From Tenacibaculum dicentrarchi (GTDB lineage: Bacteria; Bacteroidota; Bacteroidia; Flavobacteriales; Flavobacteriaceae): a stretch of 64,000 bases of DNA. The notes under the pieces are model-generated. The model saw nothing but the letters and a program-made list of their open reading frames with translations. It ran no database searches and was not told where the DNA came from. Positions 8,911 through 18,221 of the stretch are shown piece after piece. Position 1 is the stretch's first letter. Every line of letters starts with the position of its first letter. The stretch covers positions 1,350,001-1,414,000 of the forward strand of contig NZ_OZ038524.1 of assembly GCF_964036635.1 (NCBI RefSeq), given 5' to 3'. The translations under genes were made by a program, and so were the position numbers.

Positions 8911-9465
8911 AAAATTTGATAATTGATCTCTTTGCGAAATTAACAAATCCTAATCAAAAATAAAGCAGTATATTCATTTAATTATGAAAATAATATTATT
9001 TGTTTTTTAACGTCTTTCCCTTGCTACTACAGCGTTTTTAAACTAATTTAATCGATTTTACCACCCTAAAAAACCCCTTAAATAAAAAAAATAAATAAGC
9101 ATAAAAAAGTGGGCTAATTATGATTTATTTAACGCTAAATTTTTAAACTCACTTTTACCTCATTTTTTCATTTTTATTACTTGAATTTCTAGAAACACTC
9201 CAAAAGTAAAAATCACTTCCAATAAAATTATTTTTTAATTTACAACCTTCTTTTTTATCATAAGCTGATTTTTATCATTTAATTAACAGTTTTTTCTTTA
9301 AATATTTGTTTAAAATATACTTAACGAAAAAAATATGAGAAAAACAAATTTAACAAAAAGCTTATTAACTTTAAATCAGCAAAGTATCGATTAAACAAAA
9401 AAGATTTAGCATTATAAATCAAAAAGAAAAAAACAGAAAATAATAAAAGTCTAAAAAAACAACAC
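8911..9465. other. AT-rich intergenic region between parE and nrfH
   Basis: About 555 nt carrying the divergent promoters of parE and nrfHA. It holds an FNR/CRP-type palindrome at 9266-9277. It also holds a 19-codon reading frame at 9335-9394 (starting MRKTNLTKS) that I cannot support as a gene. No tRNA-like or clear riboswitch-like fold was seen. Confidence 0.5.
9266..9277 (+). promoter_or_regulatory. candidate FNR/CRP-family operator upstream of nrfHA
   Basis: TGATTTTTATCA is a perfect TGAT-N4-ATCA dyad, the core of the FNR half-sites. It lies 189 nt before the nrfH start. Anaerobic control of nrfHA by CRP/FNR-family regulators is common; binding here is inference, and chance occurrence in AT-rich DNA is possible. 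Confidence 0.35.
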
Positions 9466-10068
9466 TTGAATTTTAAACGAAACATATTACCAGAGAAAAA
9501 ATCTAAATGGCGGCAAATTGCTATTATTTTAATAGGAATTGTTACAGGTTTAGGTTTTTTTATGGCAAAAGAAGCTTCGTTAGTTTCTTATATGTCAGAT
9601 GATCCTTTGGCTTGTGTAAATTGTCATGTGATGACTCCAATGTATAATAGTTGGATGCACAGCTCACACAGAGAACAAGCCTCATGTAATGATTGTCATG
9701 TACCGCACGACAATGTTTTTAATAAATACTTCTTTAAAGCAAAAGATGGTTTGTTTCATGCAACCATTTTTACCGCACGAGCAGAACCGGAGGTTATGTT
9801 TATGAGAGAAGCATCACAAGAAGTAGTACAAAACAACTGTATTCGTTGTCATATTCAGCAGGTTACTCAAACAAAATATGATGGTTGGTTAGACGATCAT
9901 AGAGAAAGTAGAACCGAACGAAAATGCTGGTCATGTCATCAAGAATTACCTCACGGTACCGTGCATGGTATTTCAACCATTAAAAACAATATTGCGCCAA
10001 TTCCTACAGATCAGGTTGAAGCCGTAATACCTGAATGGTTAAATACTAAAATTGAACAAAAAAAATAA
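9466..10068 (+). CDS. nrfH: cytochrome c nitrite reductase small subunit
   Basis: Membrane-anchored tetrahaem quinol dehydrogenase that passes electrons from menaquinol to NrfA. One N-terminal membrane helix (about 17-36, ending LGFFMAKEAS) is followed by four haem-binding motifs: CVNCH (50-54, followed by Val-Met as in NrfH haem 1), CNDCH (74-78), CIRCH (125-129) and CWSCH (154-158). The start is a TTG codon; no ATG precedes the membrane helix, and the TTG frame gives the usual length of 200 aa. The 3' end lies 19 nt before the nrfA start, so the two genes form an operon. Confidence 0.94.
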   Translation: MNFKRNILPEKKSKWRQIAIILIGIVTGLGFFMAKEASLVSYMSDDPLACVNCHVMTPMYNSWMHSSHREQASCNDCHVPHDNVFNKYFFKAKDGLFHATIFTARAEPEVMFMREASQEVVQNNCIRCHIQQVTQTKYDGWLDDHRESRTERKCWSCHQELPHGTVHGISTIKNNIAPIPTDQVEAVIPEWLNTKIEQKK

Positions 10069-10087
10069 CAAAACAAAAACTAACAAA

Positions 10088-11605
10088 ATGAAAAACAAAA
10101 TATTATTTATTGTTACTGTAGTGGTCGTTTTTCTATTAGGATTACTTGCCTCTAGTATTGTAAATAGAAAAAATGAAGCTAAGTACAAATATGTGCCGCA
10201 GGTAAATATCCAAAAGAATGAACCTCGAAATAGTGAGTGGGGGAAAAATTTCCCACAAGAGTATCAATCATTCTTACAAACCGAAAATAGTGATTTTCAA
10301 TCATATCAAGGAGGAAATAAAATGCGTGATATGCTAGAAGAAGACACTCGCTTAACTGTTTTATGGGCGGGTTACGGTTTTTCTAAAGATTACAGCCAAG
10401 GACGTGGGCATCAAAATGCGATTAAAGACATTCAAAATACCTTAAGAACTGGCGGACCTAAAGGAAAAGGTGACGGACCAATGCCTGCTACTTGCTGGAC
10501 TTGTAAAAGCCCCGATGTACCAAGATTAATGAATGAAATTGGTATTGCCGAATTTTACAAAGGAAAATGGGCTGACAAAGGAGAGGAAATTGTAAACCCT
10601 ATTGGTTGTGCCGATTGTCATGATGAAAAAACCATGAAATTAACCATTACCCGCCCTGCTTTAATAGAAGCTTTTCAAGCAATGGGTAAAGATATTAATA
10701 AAGCAACACACCAAGAAATGCGCTCGCTAGTATGTGCACAATGTCATGTGGAGTATTATTTTGATAAGAAAAAAGAAGGCGTTGAAGGTGTTCCTTATTT
10801 AACATTTCCTTGGAAAAACGGAATGTCGGTTGAAGCTATGGAAAAATATTATGACGATATTAACTTTAAAGATTGGACACACAAATTAAGTAGAGCGCCA
10901 ATGTTAAAAGCACAACATCCTGGTTATGAAACGTATTTAACAGGTGTACATGCCGATAGAGGGGTTTCTTGTGCCGATTGTCATATGCCATATAAAAGTG
11001 AAGGTGGACAGAAATTTACCGATCATCAATTGCAATCACCTATGAACAATGTAGCAAATTCATGTCAGGTTTGTCATCGTGAAGAAGCTCATAAATTAAA
11101 AGCAAATGTATATGAACGTCAGCAAAAATCTACCCAAAGCAGATTAAAATTAGAAGATGCTTTAGTACGCATGCACGTAGAGGCTAAAAAAGCCTGGGAC
11201 TTAGGCGCTACCGAAACTCAGATGAAACCTATTTTAATGGATATTCGTCATGCACAATGGCGTTGGGATTATGCTGCAGCATCACATGGAGCTTCTTTTC
11301 ATTCACCTGTTGAAATTGGACGAGTTATTAGTGGTGGTTTAGATAAAGCTATTGAAGGTCGTGTAAAATTGGCACGTGTATTAGCAGATTTAGGACACAA
11401 CAAACCTGTTGAAATGCCTGATATTTCTTCTAAAGAAAAAGCGCAAAAATACATTGGTTTAGACATGGAGAAATTACACAAAGAAAAAGCCGAATTCAAG
11501 AAAAACTTATTACCAAAATGGTTAGAAGCTGCTAAAGAACGTGAGTCAAAATACGATACTCAAGGAGTTTCAAAAAAAGACAAAAAAGAAGTTTCGATGA
11601 ACTAA
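10088..11605 (+). CDS. nrfA: ammonia-forming cytochrome c nitrite reductase (c552)
   Basis: Catalyses the six-electron reduction of nitrite to ammonium in the periplasm. It has an N-terminal signal anchor (KNKILFIVTVVVVFLLGLL). Counted from the ATG at 10088, the catalytic haem motif is CWTCK (136-140), with the Lys axial ligand diagnostic of NrfA. Four further CxxCH sites follow: CADCH 174-178, CAQCH 216-220, CADCH 295-299 and CQVCH 326-330. An in-frame ATG at 10052 overlaps nrfH and adds only a Lys/Asn-rich run, so it was rejected. The 505-aa length is normal. The cytochrome-maturation gene ccsBA follows after a long hairpin. Confidence 0.96.
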   Translation: MKNKILFIVTVVVVFLLGLLASSIVNRKNEAKYKYVPQVNIQKNEPRNSEWGKNFPQEYQSFLQTENSDFQSYQGGNKMRDMLEEDTRLTVLWAGYGFSKDYSQGRGHQNAIKDIQNTLRTGGPKGKGDGPMPATCWTCKSPDVPRLMNEIGIAEFYKGKWADKGEEIVNPIGCADCHDEKTMKLTITRPALIEAFQAMGKDINKATHQEMRSLVCAQCHVEYYFDKKKEGVEGVPYLTFPWKNGMSVEAMEKYYDDINFKDWTHKLSRAPMLKAQHPGYETYLTGVHADRGVSCADCHMPYKSEGGQKFTDHQLQSPMNNVANSCQVCHREEAHKLKANVYERQQKSTQSRLKLEDALVRMHVEAKKAWDLGATETQMKPILMDIRHAQWRWDYAAASHGASFHSPVEIGRVISGGLDKAIEGRVKLARVLADLGHNKPVEMPDISSKEKAQKYIGLDMEKLHKEKAEFKKNLLPKWLEAAKERESKYDTQGVSKKDKKEVSMN

Positions 11606-11633
11606 AACCTATTTAAATAAAATAGATTCATTA

Positions 11634-11689
11634 AAAAATGAAGCTAATTTTAAAAGCAGAAATTTTACTTTTAAAATGGCTTCATTTTT
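11634..11689 (+). terminator. long hairpin between nrfA and ccsBA
   Basis: AAAAATGAAGCTAATTTTAAAAG pairs with CTTTTAAAATGGCTTCATTTTT, giving a stem of about 22 bp with two mismatches, ending in five Ts. It begins 28 nt after nrfA and ends 15 nt before the ccsBA start. It could terminate nrfHA or attenuate read-through into ccsBA. Confidence 0.7.
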
Positions 11690-11704
11690 ATACCTAATAT
11701 ACAC

Positions 11705-14700
11705 ATGCAAAAAATATATAAATTCTTTTCATCATCTTCGTTAGCACTATTACTCCTGTTAATATTTGCAGTATCGATGGCGGCAGCAACTTTTATTGAA
11801 AATGACTATGGTACCGCAATAGCTTGGGCTAGTATCTATGATGCTTGGTGGTTTGAAATGGTAATGCTAGGGCTAGCAATTAGTTTTGTTTTTAATATCA
11901 AAAAATATAATTTATTTACTAAAAAAAAATGGGCAATTTTGTTATTTCATATCGCCTTTATTATAATTGTGTTAGGTGCAGCTGTTACTAGGTATGTTTC
12001 TTATGGAGGAATTATGCGCATAAGAGAAGGCGCTACAAGCAACGTTATAATTGCAGATACAAAATTATTAATAGCCACAATTACCGATGGAACTCAAAGT
12101 AAAACTATTCAGCAAAAAATAAATATCAGCCCGCTTAAAAATAATGACTTCACACTAAAAACAACGTTTAATAACAAACCTGTTTCTATTAATTTTAATC
12201 AATATGTTGCTGATGCTACTCCTACTGTTATTACCGATAGTATTAACGGAGAACCTTTGTTAAAAATGGTGGTTACCGCTGGTAAAGGTAGAAATACCAT
12301 CTATTTGAAAAAAGGAGAAATAGAACGTATTGGCGATCATCAACATGAAATAGGCTTTGAATCTGATAAAAAAGGAATTATCAATATTATTGAAGAAAAT
12401 GGACGTTTTAAAATGCTAACACCTCATACTATTGACTTTTTTATAATGGCAAGTCAGCAGGCAGGTAAAATTAAAAAAGATAGTCTTCAAAATATAACCT
12501 TGCGTACCCTTTATAGAGCTGGCGATTTTTCTTTTGTTCCGATGAGCTATCATCCCAAGGGCGCTTTTAAATTGATTAGCAATGTATCCGAAGAAACGGT
12601 AAACGATAAAACGCTAGATGATGCTTTAATTGTAAATGCAACAATTGATACCGAGCAGCAGGAAATCAATTTATTATATAGAGAAGGATTTTTACCGATA
12701 AAACATCAGACCGATTTTAAAAATGATATAAAACTAATTATTTCGTACGGAGCAGGCGCTATTAAATTACCCTTTAGCCTTAAATTAAATGACTTTCAAT
12801 TAGATAGATACCCTGGCTCATCAAGCCCTTCTGCTTACGCAAGTGAAGTGACTGTTTTTGACAAAAAAGAAGAATTTTCTTATCGAATTTTTATGAATAA
12901 TGTATTAGATTATAAAGGATATCGCTTTTTTCAAGCAAGTTATGATACCGATGAAAAAGGAACAGTTTTATCGGTAAACCATGATGTTTTAGGAACTTGG
13001 CTAACCTATATCGGTTATACCTTAATGGGTATTGGAATGCTTTTTACTTTTTTCGGAAAAGGTTCTCGTTTTAGAGAGGTTCATAAAAAATTAAAAAGAT
13101 TGTCTAAAAATACCATAGCTATTATGGCATTTTTAAGTATTTCTAGTGCTTTTTCACAAACAGGAACACAAGCTACATCAGCAGAAATTAAAACCGATAG
13201 CATTCCTTCATTTTCAATAAGTCAGCTTGTGGATTCTCAGCAAATAGATATCTATCAGGCTGATCAGTTTGGGCGTTTATTAGTGCAAGATTTAGACGGT
13301 AGAATAAAGCCTTTAAACACCTTGGCTTCAGAATGTATTCGAAAAATAACCAAAAAGACTTCTTTTAGTTATCCGAAGAAAAAAAATAATGAAACCATAC
13401 GTTTAAGTGTTAATCAAATATTTTTAGGAATGCACATGAGCCCACAGTTATGGCAACGAATTCCTATTATAAAAGCCGATTTTGAAAAAACAGGCACACT
13501 GTTAAACACTGTTAAAGTTGGCGATAACAACTTACTATCTTTCGTTAGTTTGCTAGATAAACAAGGAAATTACCTATTGTCAAAAGCGGTAGAAGAAGCG
13601 AATAAAAAGAAACCATCGGCAAGAAATGAACTAGATAAAGAGGTTTTAAATATTGATGAACGTTTTAATATTTTATACAACGTTTTTTCAGGAAATTATT
13701 TAAAAATATTCCCTAAAAAAGACGACGATAGCAATACTTGGTACAGCTATATTCACGATTTTAAAGATTTTAATGAAGAGGATCGAAATTTCGCAAAGCA
13801 TATTTTACCAGGATATTTTAATGATATTTACAAAAATAAATATGAAGAAGCTTATAAAAAATTATCTTATATAAAAAAATATCAAGAAATTTTAGGAGCT
13901 AGTGTAAATCCATCAGAAAAACAAATTGAAGCCGAATTATGGTATAATAAAGCGAAAGTTAATTTTTGGTTGTTTATTATCTATTTTAGTTTAGGAACAC
14001 TATTATTAGTTTTAGCGGTTGTTAAAATGTTTCATAAAAACAACCTGATAAACTTCCTTTGGAATTTCCTTGTAATTATTATACTAATTTCTTTTTTATG
14101 CTTTAGCGCAAATATTTTATTACGTTGGTTTATATCGGGGCATGCTCCTTGGAGTAACGGATATGAAATGTTAATTTTTGTCGCCTGGAGTTTGCTATTA
14201 AGTGGTTTAGCTAGTTTTAGAAAATCTGATTTTGCCTTGCCTTTAGCAACCTTATTTACAGGAGCTTTATTATTTGTAAGTTATTTAGATTGGCTAAATC
14301 CTGAAATTACCAACCTAATGCCTGTATTAAAATCGTATTGGTTAAAAATTCACGTAGCAACTATTGTTAGTAGTTATGCACCTTTAGCCTTATCGGCAGT
14401 ACTTGGTTTTATGGCGTTGGTTTTAATGCTTTTTAAAACAGACAAGAACAAACATATTATCGATATAAAAATAAAAGAACTTACCTATATTAATGAACTT
14501 TCAATGACTATCGGGCTTTTTGTGCTGGCAATTGGTACTTTTTTAGGAGGTGTTTGGGCAAACGAAAGTTGGGGTCGTTACTGGGCTTGGGATCCTAAAG
14601 AAACATGGGCTTTAATTAGTATTATTGTCTATGCAATTGTTTTACACCTACGTTTTGTTCCTAAATTGAATACTAAATATGTGCTAAACCTAGCAAGTAT

Positions 14701-14878
14701 GTTTGCTTTTTGGGCTATTATGATGACCTCTTTTGGGGTTAATTATTATCTTTCAGGATTGCATAGTTATGCAGCTGGAGATGCTATTCCAATTCCAACA
14801 TTTGTATATGTGTTATTGGCGATAATGGTTATTATTAGTTTGTTAGTAGTTTACAAGCAAAAATATCTTAAAAAATAA
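11705..14878 (+). CDS. ccsBA: fused cytochrome c biogenesis protein CcsBA
   Basis: System II cytochrome c synthetase that exports haem and attaches it to CxxCH proteins. The N-terminal CcsB/ResB half has TM segments near residues 13-33, 50-66 and 74-95, a large periplasmic domain (about 100-430), and another TM around 440. The C-terminal CcsA/ResC half has a cluster of helices from about 755 on, including SGHAPWSNGYEM and the haem-binding WWD signature WGRYWAWDPKETWA (from about residue 955). The 1057-aa fusion is the form usual in Bacteroidetes and Epsilonproteobacteria. Its position after nrfHA fits a role in maturing those nine haems and the dihaem oxidoreductase further on. Confidence 0.94.
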   Translation: MQKIYKFFSSSSLALLLLLIFAVSMAAATFIENDYGTAIAWASIYDAWWFEMVMLGLAISFVFNIKKYNLFTKKKWAILLFHIAFIIIVLGAAVTRYVSYGGIMRIREGATSNVIIADTKLLIATITDGTQSKTIQQKINISPLKNNDFTLKTTFNNKPVSINFNQYVADATPTVITDSINGEPLLKMVVTAGKGRNTIYLKKGEIERIGDHQHEIGFESDKKGIINIIEENGRFKMLTPHTIDFFIMASQQAGKIKKDSLQNITLRTLYRAGDFSFVPMSYHPKGAFKLISNVSEETVNDKTLDDALIVNATIDTEQQEINLLYREGFLPIKHQTDFKNDIKLIISYGAGAIKLPFSLKLNDFQLDRYPGSSSPSAYASEVTVFDKKEEFSYRIFMNNVLDYKGYRFFQASYDTDEKGTVLSVNHDVLGTWLTYIGYTLMGIGMLFTFFGKGSRFREVHKKLKRLSKNTIAIMAFLSISSAFSQTGTQATSAEIKTDSIPSFSISQLVDSQQIDIYQADQFGRLLVQDLDGRIKPLNTLASECIRKITKKTSFSYPKKKNNETIRLSVNQIFLGMHMSPQLWQRIPIIKADFEKTGTLLNTVKVGDNNLLSFVSLLDKQGNYLLSKAVEEANKKKPSARNELDKEVLNIDERFNILYNVFSGNYLKIFPKKDDDSNTWYSYIHDFKDFNEEDRNFAKHILPGYFNDIYKNKYEEAYKKLSYIKKYQEILGASVNPSEKQIEAELWYNKAKVNFWLFIIYFSLGTLLLVLAVVKMFHKNNLINFLWNFLVIIILISFLCFSANILLRWFISGHAPWSNGYEMLIFVAWSLLLSGLASFRKSDFALPLATLFTGALLFVSYLDWLNPEITNLMPVLKSYWLKIHVATIVSSYAPLALSAVLGFMALVLMLFKTDKNKHIIDIKIKELTYINELSMTIGLFVLAIGTFLGGVWANESWGRYWAWDPKETWALISIIVYAIVLHLRFVPKLNTKYVLNLASMFAFWAIMMTSFGVNYYLSGLHSYAAGDAIPIPTFVYVLLAIMVIISLLVVYKQKYLKK

Positions 14879-14910
14879 GTAGTATTTTCAAGTCTGTTAA
14901 GGTTCTTTTT

Positions 14911-15033
14911 GTCAATTCGAGTGAATTTTAATGACTAAAAGAAATTAAAATTAGTATCGAGAATTTGAATTAATCTTGAAGATAAAAAAGTTCTCGATAT
15001 TATTTTTTAAAAGAAAAAATCACTCGAACTGAC
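14911..15033. repeat. nested inverted-repeat element (GTCAxTTCGAGTGA type)
   Basis: Outer arms GTCAATTCGAGTGAATTTT (14911-14929) and AAAAATCACTCGAACTGAC (15015-15033) match with two or three mismatches. Inner arms TATCGAGAA (14955-14963) and TTCTCGATA (14991-14999) are perfect. The 123-bp unit has no coding capacity and lies between the convergent ccsBA and guaB genes. Its layout suggests a MITE- or REP-like dispersed element; copy number elsewhere cannot be judged here. Confidence 0.7.
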
Positions 15034-15070
15034 AGGCTCTTTAACTTTTAAAAAGTTATAAAAAAAAACA

Positions 15071-15105
15071 AAAAACCCCGCTGTTAATTAACAGCGGGGT
15101 TTTTT
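15071..15105. terminator. strong bidirectional terminator between ccsBA and guaB
   Basis: Perfect palindromic stem AAAAACCCCGCTGTTAA / TTAACAGCGGGGTTTTT, GC-rich core with A and T runs on both sides, 20 nt beyond the guaB stop. Confidence 0.95.
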
Positions 15106-15125
15106 AAAAATATATAACTTATAAA

Positions 15126-16601
15126 TTATCTTCTACTATAATTTGGAGATTCTTTGGTAATTGCAACATCATGCGGATGACTTTCGTTAATTCCGCTTGC
15201 GGTAATACGTACAAATTTACCTGTTTCTTTCAGTGTTTCAATATCTTTAGAACCACAATATCCCATACCAGCACGTAAACCACCAACAAATTGATGAATA
15301 CTTTCTTCTAGTTGTCCTTTATAAGGAACACGCCCTACAATACCTTCTGGCACTAATTTTTTAATATCGTCTTCAACATCTTGAAAATAACGATCTTTTG
15401 AACCTTGCTTCATTGCTTCCACAGATCCCATTCCACGATACGATTTGAATTTTCTTCCTTCGTAAATAATCGTTTCTCCTGGCGATTCTTTTGTTCCTGC
15501 TAACAATGACCCTAACATTACACAATCGGCACCTGCGGCAATTGCCTTAGGGATATCACCTGTATAACGAATTCCACCATCGGCAATTACAGGAACTCCA
15601 CTTCCTTTAATAGCAGAGGCAACTTCTAAAACTGCCGAAAACTGAGGAGAACCTACACCTGCAACCACACGAGTTGTACATATTGAACCAGGACCAATTC
15701 CTACTTTTACAGCATCCGCTCCTGCTTCCACTAAATACTTAGCAGCTTCTGGCGTAGCGATATTTCCTACAATAACATCTAATTCAGGAAATTTTGCTTT
15801 TACATTTTTTAAAACAGCAACCACTCCTTTGGTATGTCCGTGAGCGGTATCAATAATTACAGCATCAACACCTGCTTTCACTAAAGCTTCGGCTCTTTGA
15901 ACAGCATCTGCCGTTACACCTAATGCAGCTGCAACACGTAAACGCCCAAAAGTATCTTTGTTTGCAATTGGTTTTTGAGTAACCTTAGTAATATCTCTAA
16001 AAGTAATTAATCCTGATAATTTATAATTTTCATCAACAATTAATAATTTTTCGATTTTCTTTTCTTGTAAGATGCTTTCTGCCGCTTTTAATGAAGTTCC
16101 TACCGATGCAGTTACTAAATTATCTTTAGTCATTACCTCTACAATTGAACGTTCATTATCATGCTCGAAACGCAAATCTCTATTGGTTACAATTCCTTTT
16201 AAAACACCAATTTGGTCAATAATAGGAATTCCGCCAATACTATGTTCTTTCATTAACATTTTAGCATCTAAAACGCTCGCTGTTAATGGCAAGGTTACCG
16301 GGTCAATAATCATCCCTGATTCTGCACGTTTTACCTTGCGAACCTCTTGAGCTTGTTGCTCAATAGTCATGTTTTTATGTAACACACCAATCCCTCCTTC
16401 ACGAGCCATAGCGATTGCCATTGCCGATTCGGTAACGGTATCCATAGCTGCGGAAACTATAGGTACGTTAATGGTTATATTCTTAGTAAATTTTGTTTGA
16501 ATTGAAACTTCTCTTGGAAGTACTTCTGAGTAAGCAGGTACTAATAAAACGTCGTCGTACGTTAAACCTTCTCCTACAAATTTTGATTGATGAGCTTGCA
16601 T
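15126..16601 (-). CDS. guaB: IMP dehydrogenase
   Basis: Oxidises IMP to XMP with NAD+, the committed step of GMP synthesis. The TIM barrel starts with [10 protein letters not shown]. Two CBS domains are inserted at roughly residues 95-215. The catalytic loop [13 protein letters not shown] places the nucleophile near Cys308. Also visible are [14 protein letters not shown] and ALGVT, and the flap region with RGMGSVEAM. The start is the ATG at 16601; a TTG two codons upstream lies in a leader hairpin and is unlikely. The 491-aa length matches the CBS-containing bacterial enzyme. It is monocistronic, with its own promoter and a strong terminator. Confidence 0.97.
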   Translation of the reverse strand: MQAHQSKFVGEGLTYDDVLLVPAYSEVLPREVSIQTKFTKNITINVPIVSAAMDTVTESAMAIAMAREGGIGVLHKNMTIEQQAQEVRKVKRAESGMIIDPVTLPLTASVLDAKMLMKEHSIGGIPIIDQIGVLKGIVTNRDLRFEHDNERSIVEVMTKDNLVTASVGTSLKAAESILQEKKIEKLLIVDENYKLSGLITFRDITKVTQKPIANKDTFGRLRVAAALGVTADAVQRAEALVKAGVDAVIIDTAHGHTKGVVAVLKNVKAKFPELDVIVGNIATPEAAKYLVEAGADAVKVGIGPGSICTTRVVAGVGSPQFSAVLEVASAIKGSGVPVIADGGIRYTGDIPKAIAAGADCVMLGSLLAGTKESPGETIIYEGRKFKSYRGMGSVEAMKQGSKDRYFQDVEDDIKKLVPEGIVGRVPYKGQLEESIHQFVGGLRAGMGYCGSKDIETLKETGKFVRITASGINESHPHDVAITKESPNYSRR

Positions 16602-16603
16602 GT

Positions 16604-16646
16604 GCAATTAATTTAGTGTGTTGTTAATTAATTGCGTGCAAATATA
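16604..16646 (-). promoter_or_regulatory. guaB promoter -7 box and 5' leader hairpin
   Basis: On the minus strand TATATTTG (16639-16646) matches the -7 consensus. Directly downstream the mRNA would begin with GCAATTAATT (16626-16635 as read on the plus strand), which can pair with the same sequence at 16604-16613 next to the start codon. The hairpin would cover the whole short leader and may affect translation initiation. Confidence 0.55.
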
Positions 16647-16858
16647 CTATATATAATACAAATTAAACCTTAATTTAAGGTTAATATACACACATATTTG
16701 AATAATTAACCAAATAACAGATAGTTTAAAAATAAATGACATTAAACTAAAACAAATTAAAAACCTTAGCAAATAACCAGAAAATTAACATTAAAATAAT
16801 AAAAACATTACATAAAATCTAAAAACACCAATCAATTTAAAATTAATCTTAATAAAAT

Positions 16859-16888
16859 TTGTTAATAAAAAAAACTCGATTACATTTG
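16859..16888 (+). promoter_or_regulatory. canonical Bacteroidetes promoter of the imelysin/dihaem operon
   Basis: TTG at 16859-16861, 19 nt spacer, TACATTTG at 16881-16888. Spacing and both boxes match the flavobacterial consensus. The leader to the ATG at 16938 is about 43 nt. Confidence 0.75.
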
Positions 16889-16937
16889 CATTATTATACT
16901 TAATAAATCTAAATAAGCAACTTAAAATAAATTTAAA

Positions 16938-18143
16938 ATGAAAAAAGTACTAGGATTATCATTATTACTTGCAACCTCTTTTGTGTTCAAATCATGTTCT
17001 GATGACGACACTCCTACTCAAAAAGCAACAAAACAATCATTTATAGAAAACTATGCAGCTATAGCATCGGCAAACTACGAAGATTCATATACTACTGCTT
17101 TAAAAATGCAAACTGCAATTAACGCATTTTTAGCAAACCCTAGTGATGAAACTCATAAAGCAGCTAAAAAATCTTGGTTATATGCTAGAAATTTTTACGG
17201 ACAAACAGAAGCTTTTCGTGAAGCTAACGGACCTATTGATAATGAAAAATTATTAGGAACCGAAGGACAAATTAACGCATGGCCATTAGATGAAGCATAT
17301 ATTGATTATGTATCTGGAGATAGAGGACAAAAAGTAGTAGGAGGTTTAATTGCTGATGCTTCTTTTGCTTTAACAGAAAAAAACATTATCGATAAAAACG
17401 AAGATGGTAAAGATGATAACATCTCTACTGGATGGCATGCTATTGAATTTTTATTATGGGGGCAAGATTTAAACTATAACACTACTACTCATAAACAAGA
17501 TAATTTTAAAAATGCAGGTGTAAGAAGTTTTACTGATTATACTACTGAAGCTTCTGCTAAAAGAAGAGGTACATATTTGAAAATTGTTACTGATTTATTA
17601 GTAAACGATTTAAAAGATTTAAATAGTACTTGGGCTGTTGGAGGAACTTACAGAACTGCATTTGCTGCTTTAAAAGAAGAAACTGCTTTAACAAATGTTT
17701 TAAACGGTATTGGTTTTATTGCTAATGGAGAAGTTGCTTTAGAAAGACTTGACCCGGCAATTGATGAAGGTCAAGAAAACGAACATTCTTGTTTTTCTGA
17801 TAATACCAACCAAGATATGTGGGCAAATACTCACGGAATTAACAATATAGTTGTTGGTTCATATACAAGAGCTGATGGCTCTAAAGTTTCAGGAACTTCA
17901 TTAATCGCATTAACCGAAAATGTAAACAAAGATGTTGCTGCTTCTTTAGATAGTAAAGCAAAAGCAACTTTAGCTAAATTAGATGCTCTTTTAGCTTTAG
18001 ACAAGCCTTTTGATGAAATTATTTCAAAAGAAGAACTTGGTTCTAACGGAACTGCTGGTCAATTATCTAGTGCTTTAAAAGCAGAAGGTAAAGCTATTGC
18101 TGAAGCGGCTAAAACTTTAGACGTTACTATTAGTATTAACTAA
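16938..18143 (+). CDS. imelysin-family (peptidase M75) lipoprotein, motif-intact copy
   Basis: A 401-aa surface or periplasmic lipoprotein with lipobox FVFKSC (Cys20). It carries the signature GWHAIEFLLWGQD at about 165-177, in which the His and Glu form the GxHxxE motif of imelysin/IrpA/EfeO-type proteins. Such proteins are tied to iron uptake; the original peptidase assignment is doubtful, and iron or iron-complex binding is the better-supported idea. A run NEDGKDDN precedes the signature. It has a strong promoter and is followed by a partial terminator and then a dihaem oxidoreductase, the usual imelysin neighbour in Bacteroidetes. Confidence 0.92.
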   Translation: MKKVLGLSLLLATSFVFKSCSDDDTPTQKATKQSFIENYAAIASANYEDSYTTALKMQTAINAFLANPSDETHKAAKKSWLYARNFYGQTEAFREANGPIDNEKLLGTEGQINAWPLDEAYIDYVSGDRGQKVVGGLIADASFALTEKNIIDKNEDGKDDNISTGWHAIEFLLWGQDLNYNTTTHKQDNFKNAGVRSFTDYTTEASAKRRGTYLKIVTDLLVNDLKDLNSTWAVGGTYRTAFAALKEETALTNVLNGIGFIANGEVALERLDPAIDEGQENEHSCFSDNTNQDMWANTHGINNIVVGSYTRADGSKVSGTSLIALTENVNKDVAASLDSKAKATLAKLDALLALDKPFDEIISKEELGSNGTAGQLSSALKAEGKAIAEAAKTLDVTISIN

Positions 18144-18172
18144 TAATACTTTTATTTAATAATAATACTTTG

Positions 18173-18206
18173 CTGAAACTAGATTCATTCTAGTTTCAGT
18201 ATTTTT
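18173..18206 (+). terminator. hairpin between first imelysin and dihaem oxidoreductase
   Basis: CTGAAACTAGA / TCTAGTTTCAG with a five-base loop followed by TATTTTT. It lies 30 nt after the imelysin stop and 16 nt before the next start, so it probably gives partial termination that lowers expression of the downstream genes. Confidence 0.7.
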
Positions 18207-18221
18207 GTTTAAAATACCATA

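Larger units (their letters stand above)
16602..16937. other. divergent intergenic region guaB / imelysin operon
   Basis: 336 nt, strongly A-rich. It holds the guaB promoter and leader hairpin at its left end and the imelysin-operon promoter at 16859-16888. The sequence ATCTAAATAAG at 16907-16917 lies in the imelysin leader and resembles sequences near two other iron or redox promoters in the window. I see no gene in the rest. Confidence 0.6.

Noticed and set aside
9335..9394. 19-codon reading frame upstream of nrfH as a leader peptide
   Set aside because: No attenuator hairpin follows it, its codons show no regulatory bias, and chance short frames are frequent in such AT-rich DNA.
10052..10087. 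Earlier ATG for nrfA overlapping nrfH
   Set aside because: It adds a Lys/Asn/Thr-rich run ahead of the signal anchor; the ATG at 10088 gives a normal signal sequence.
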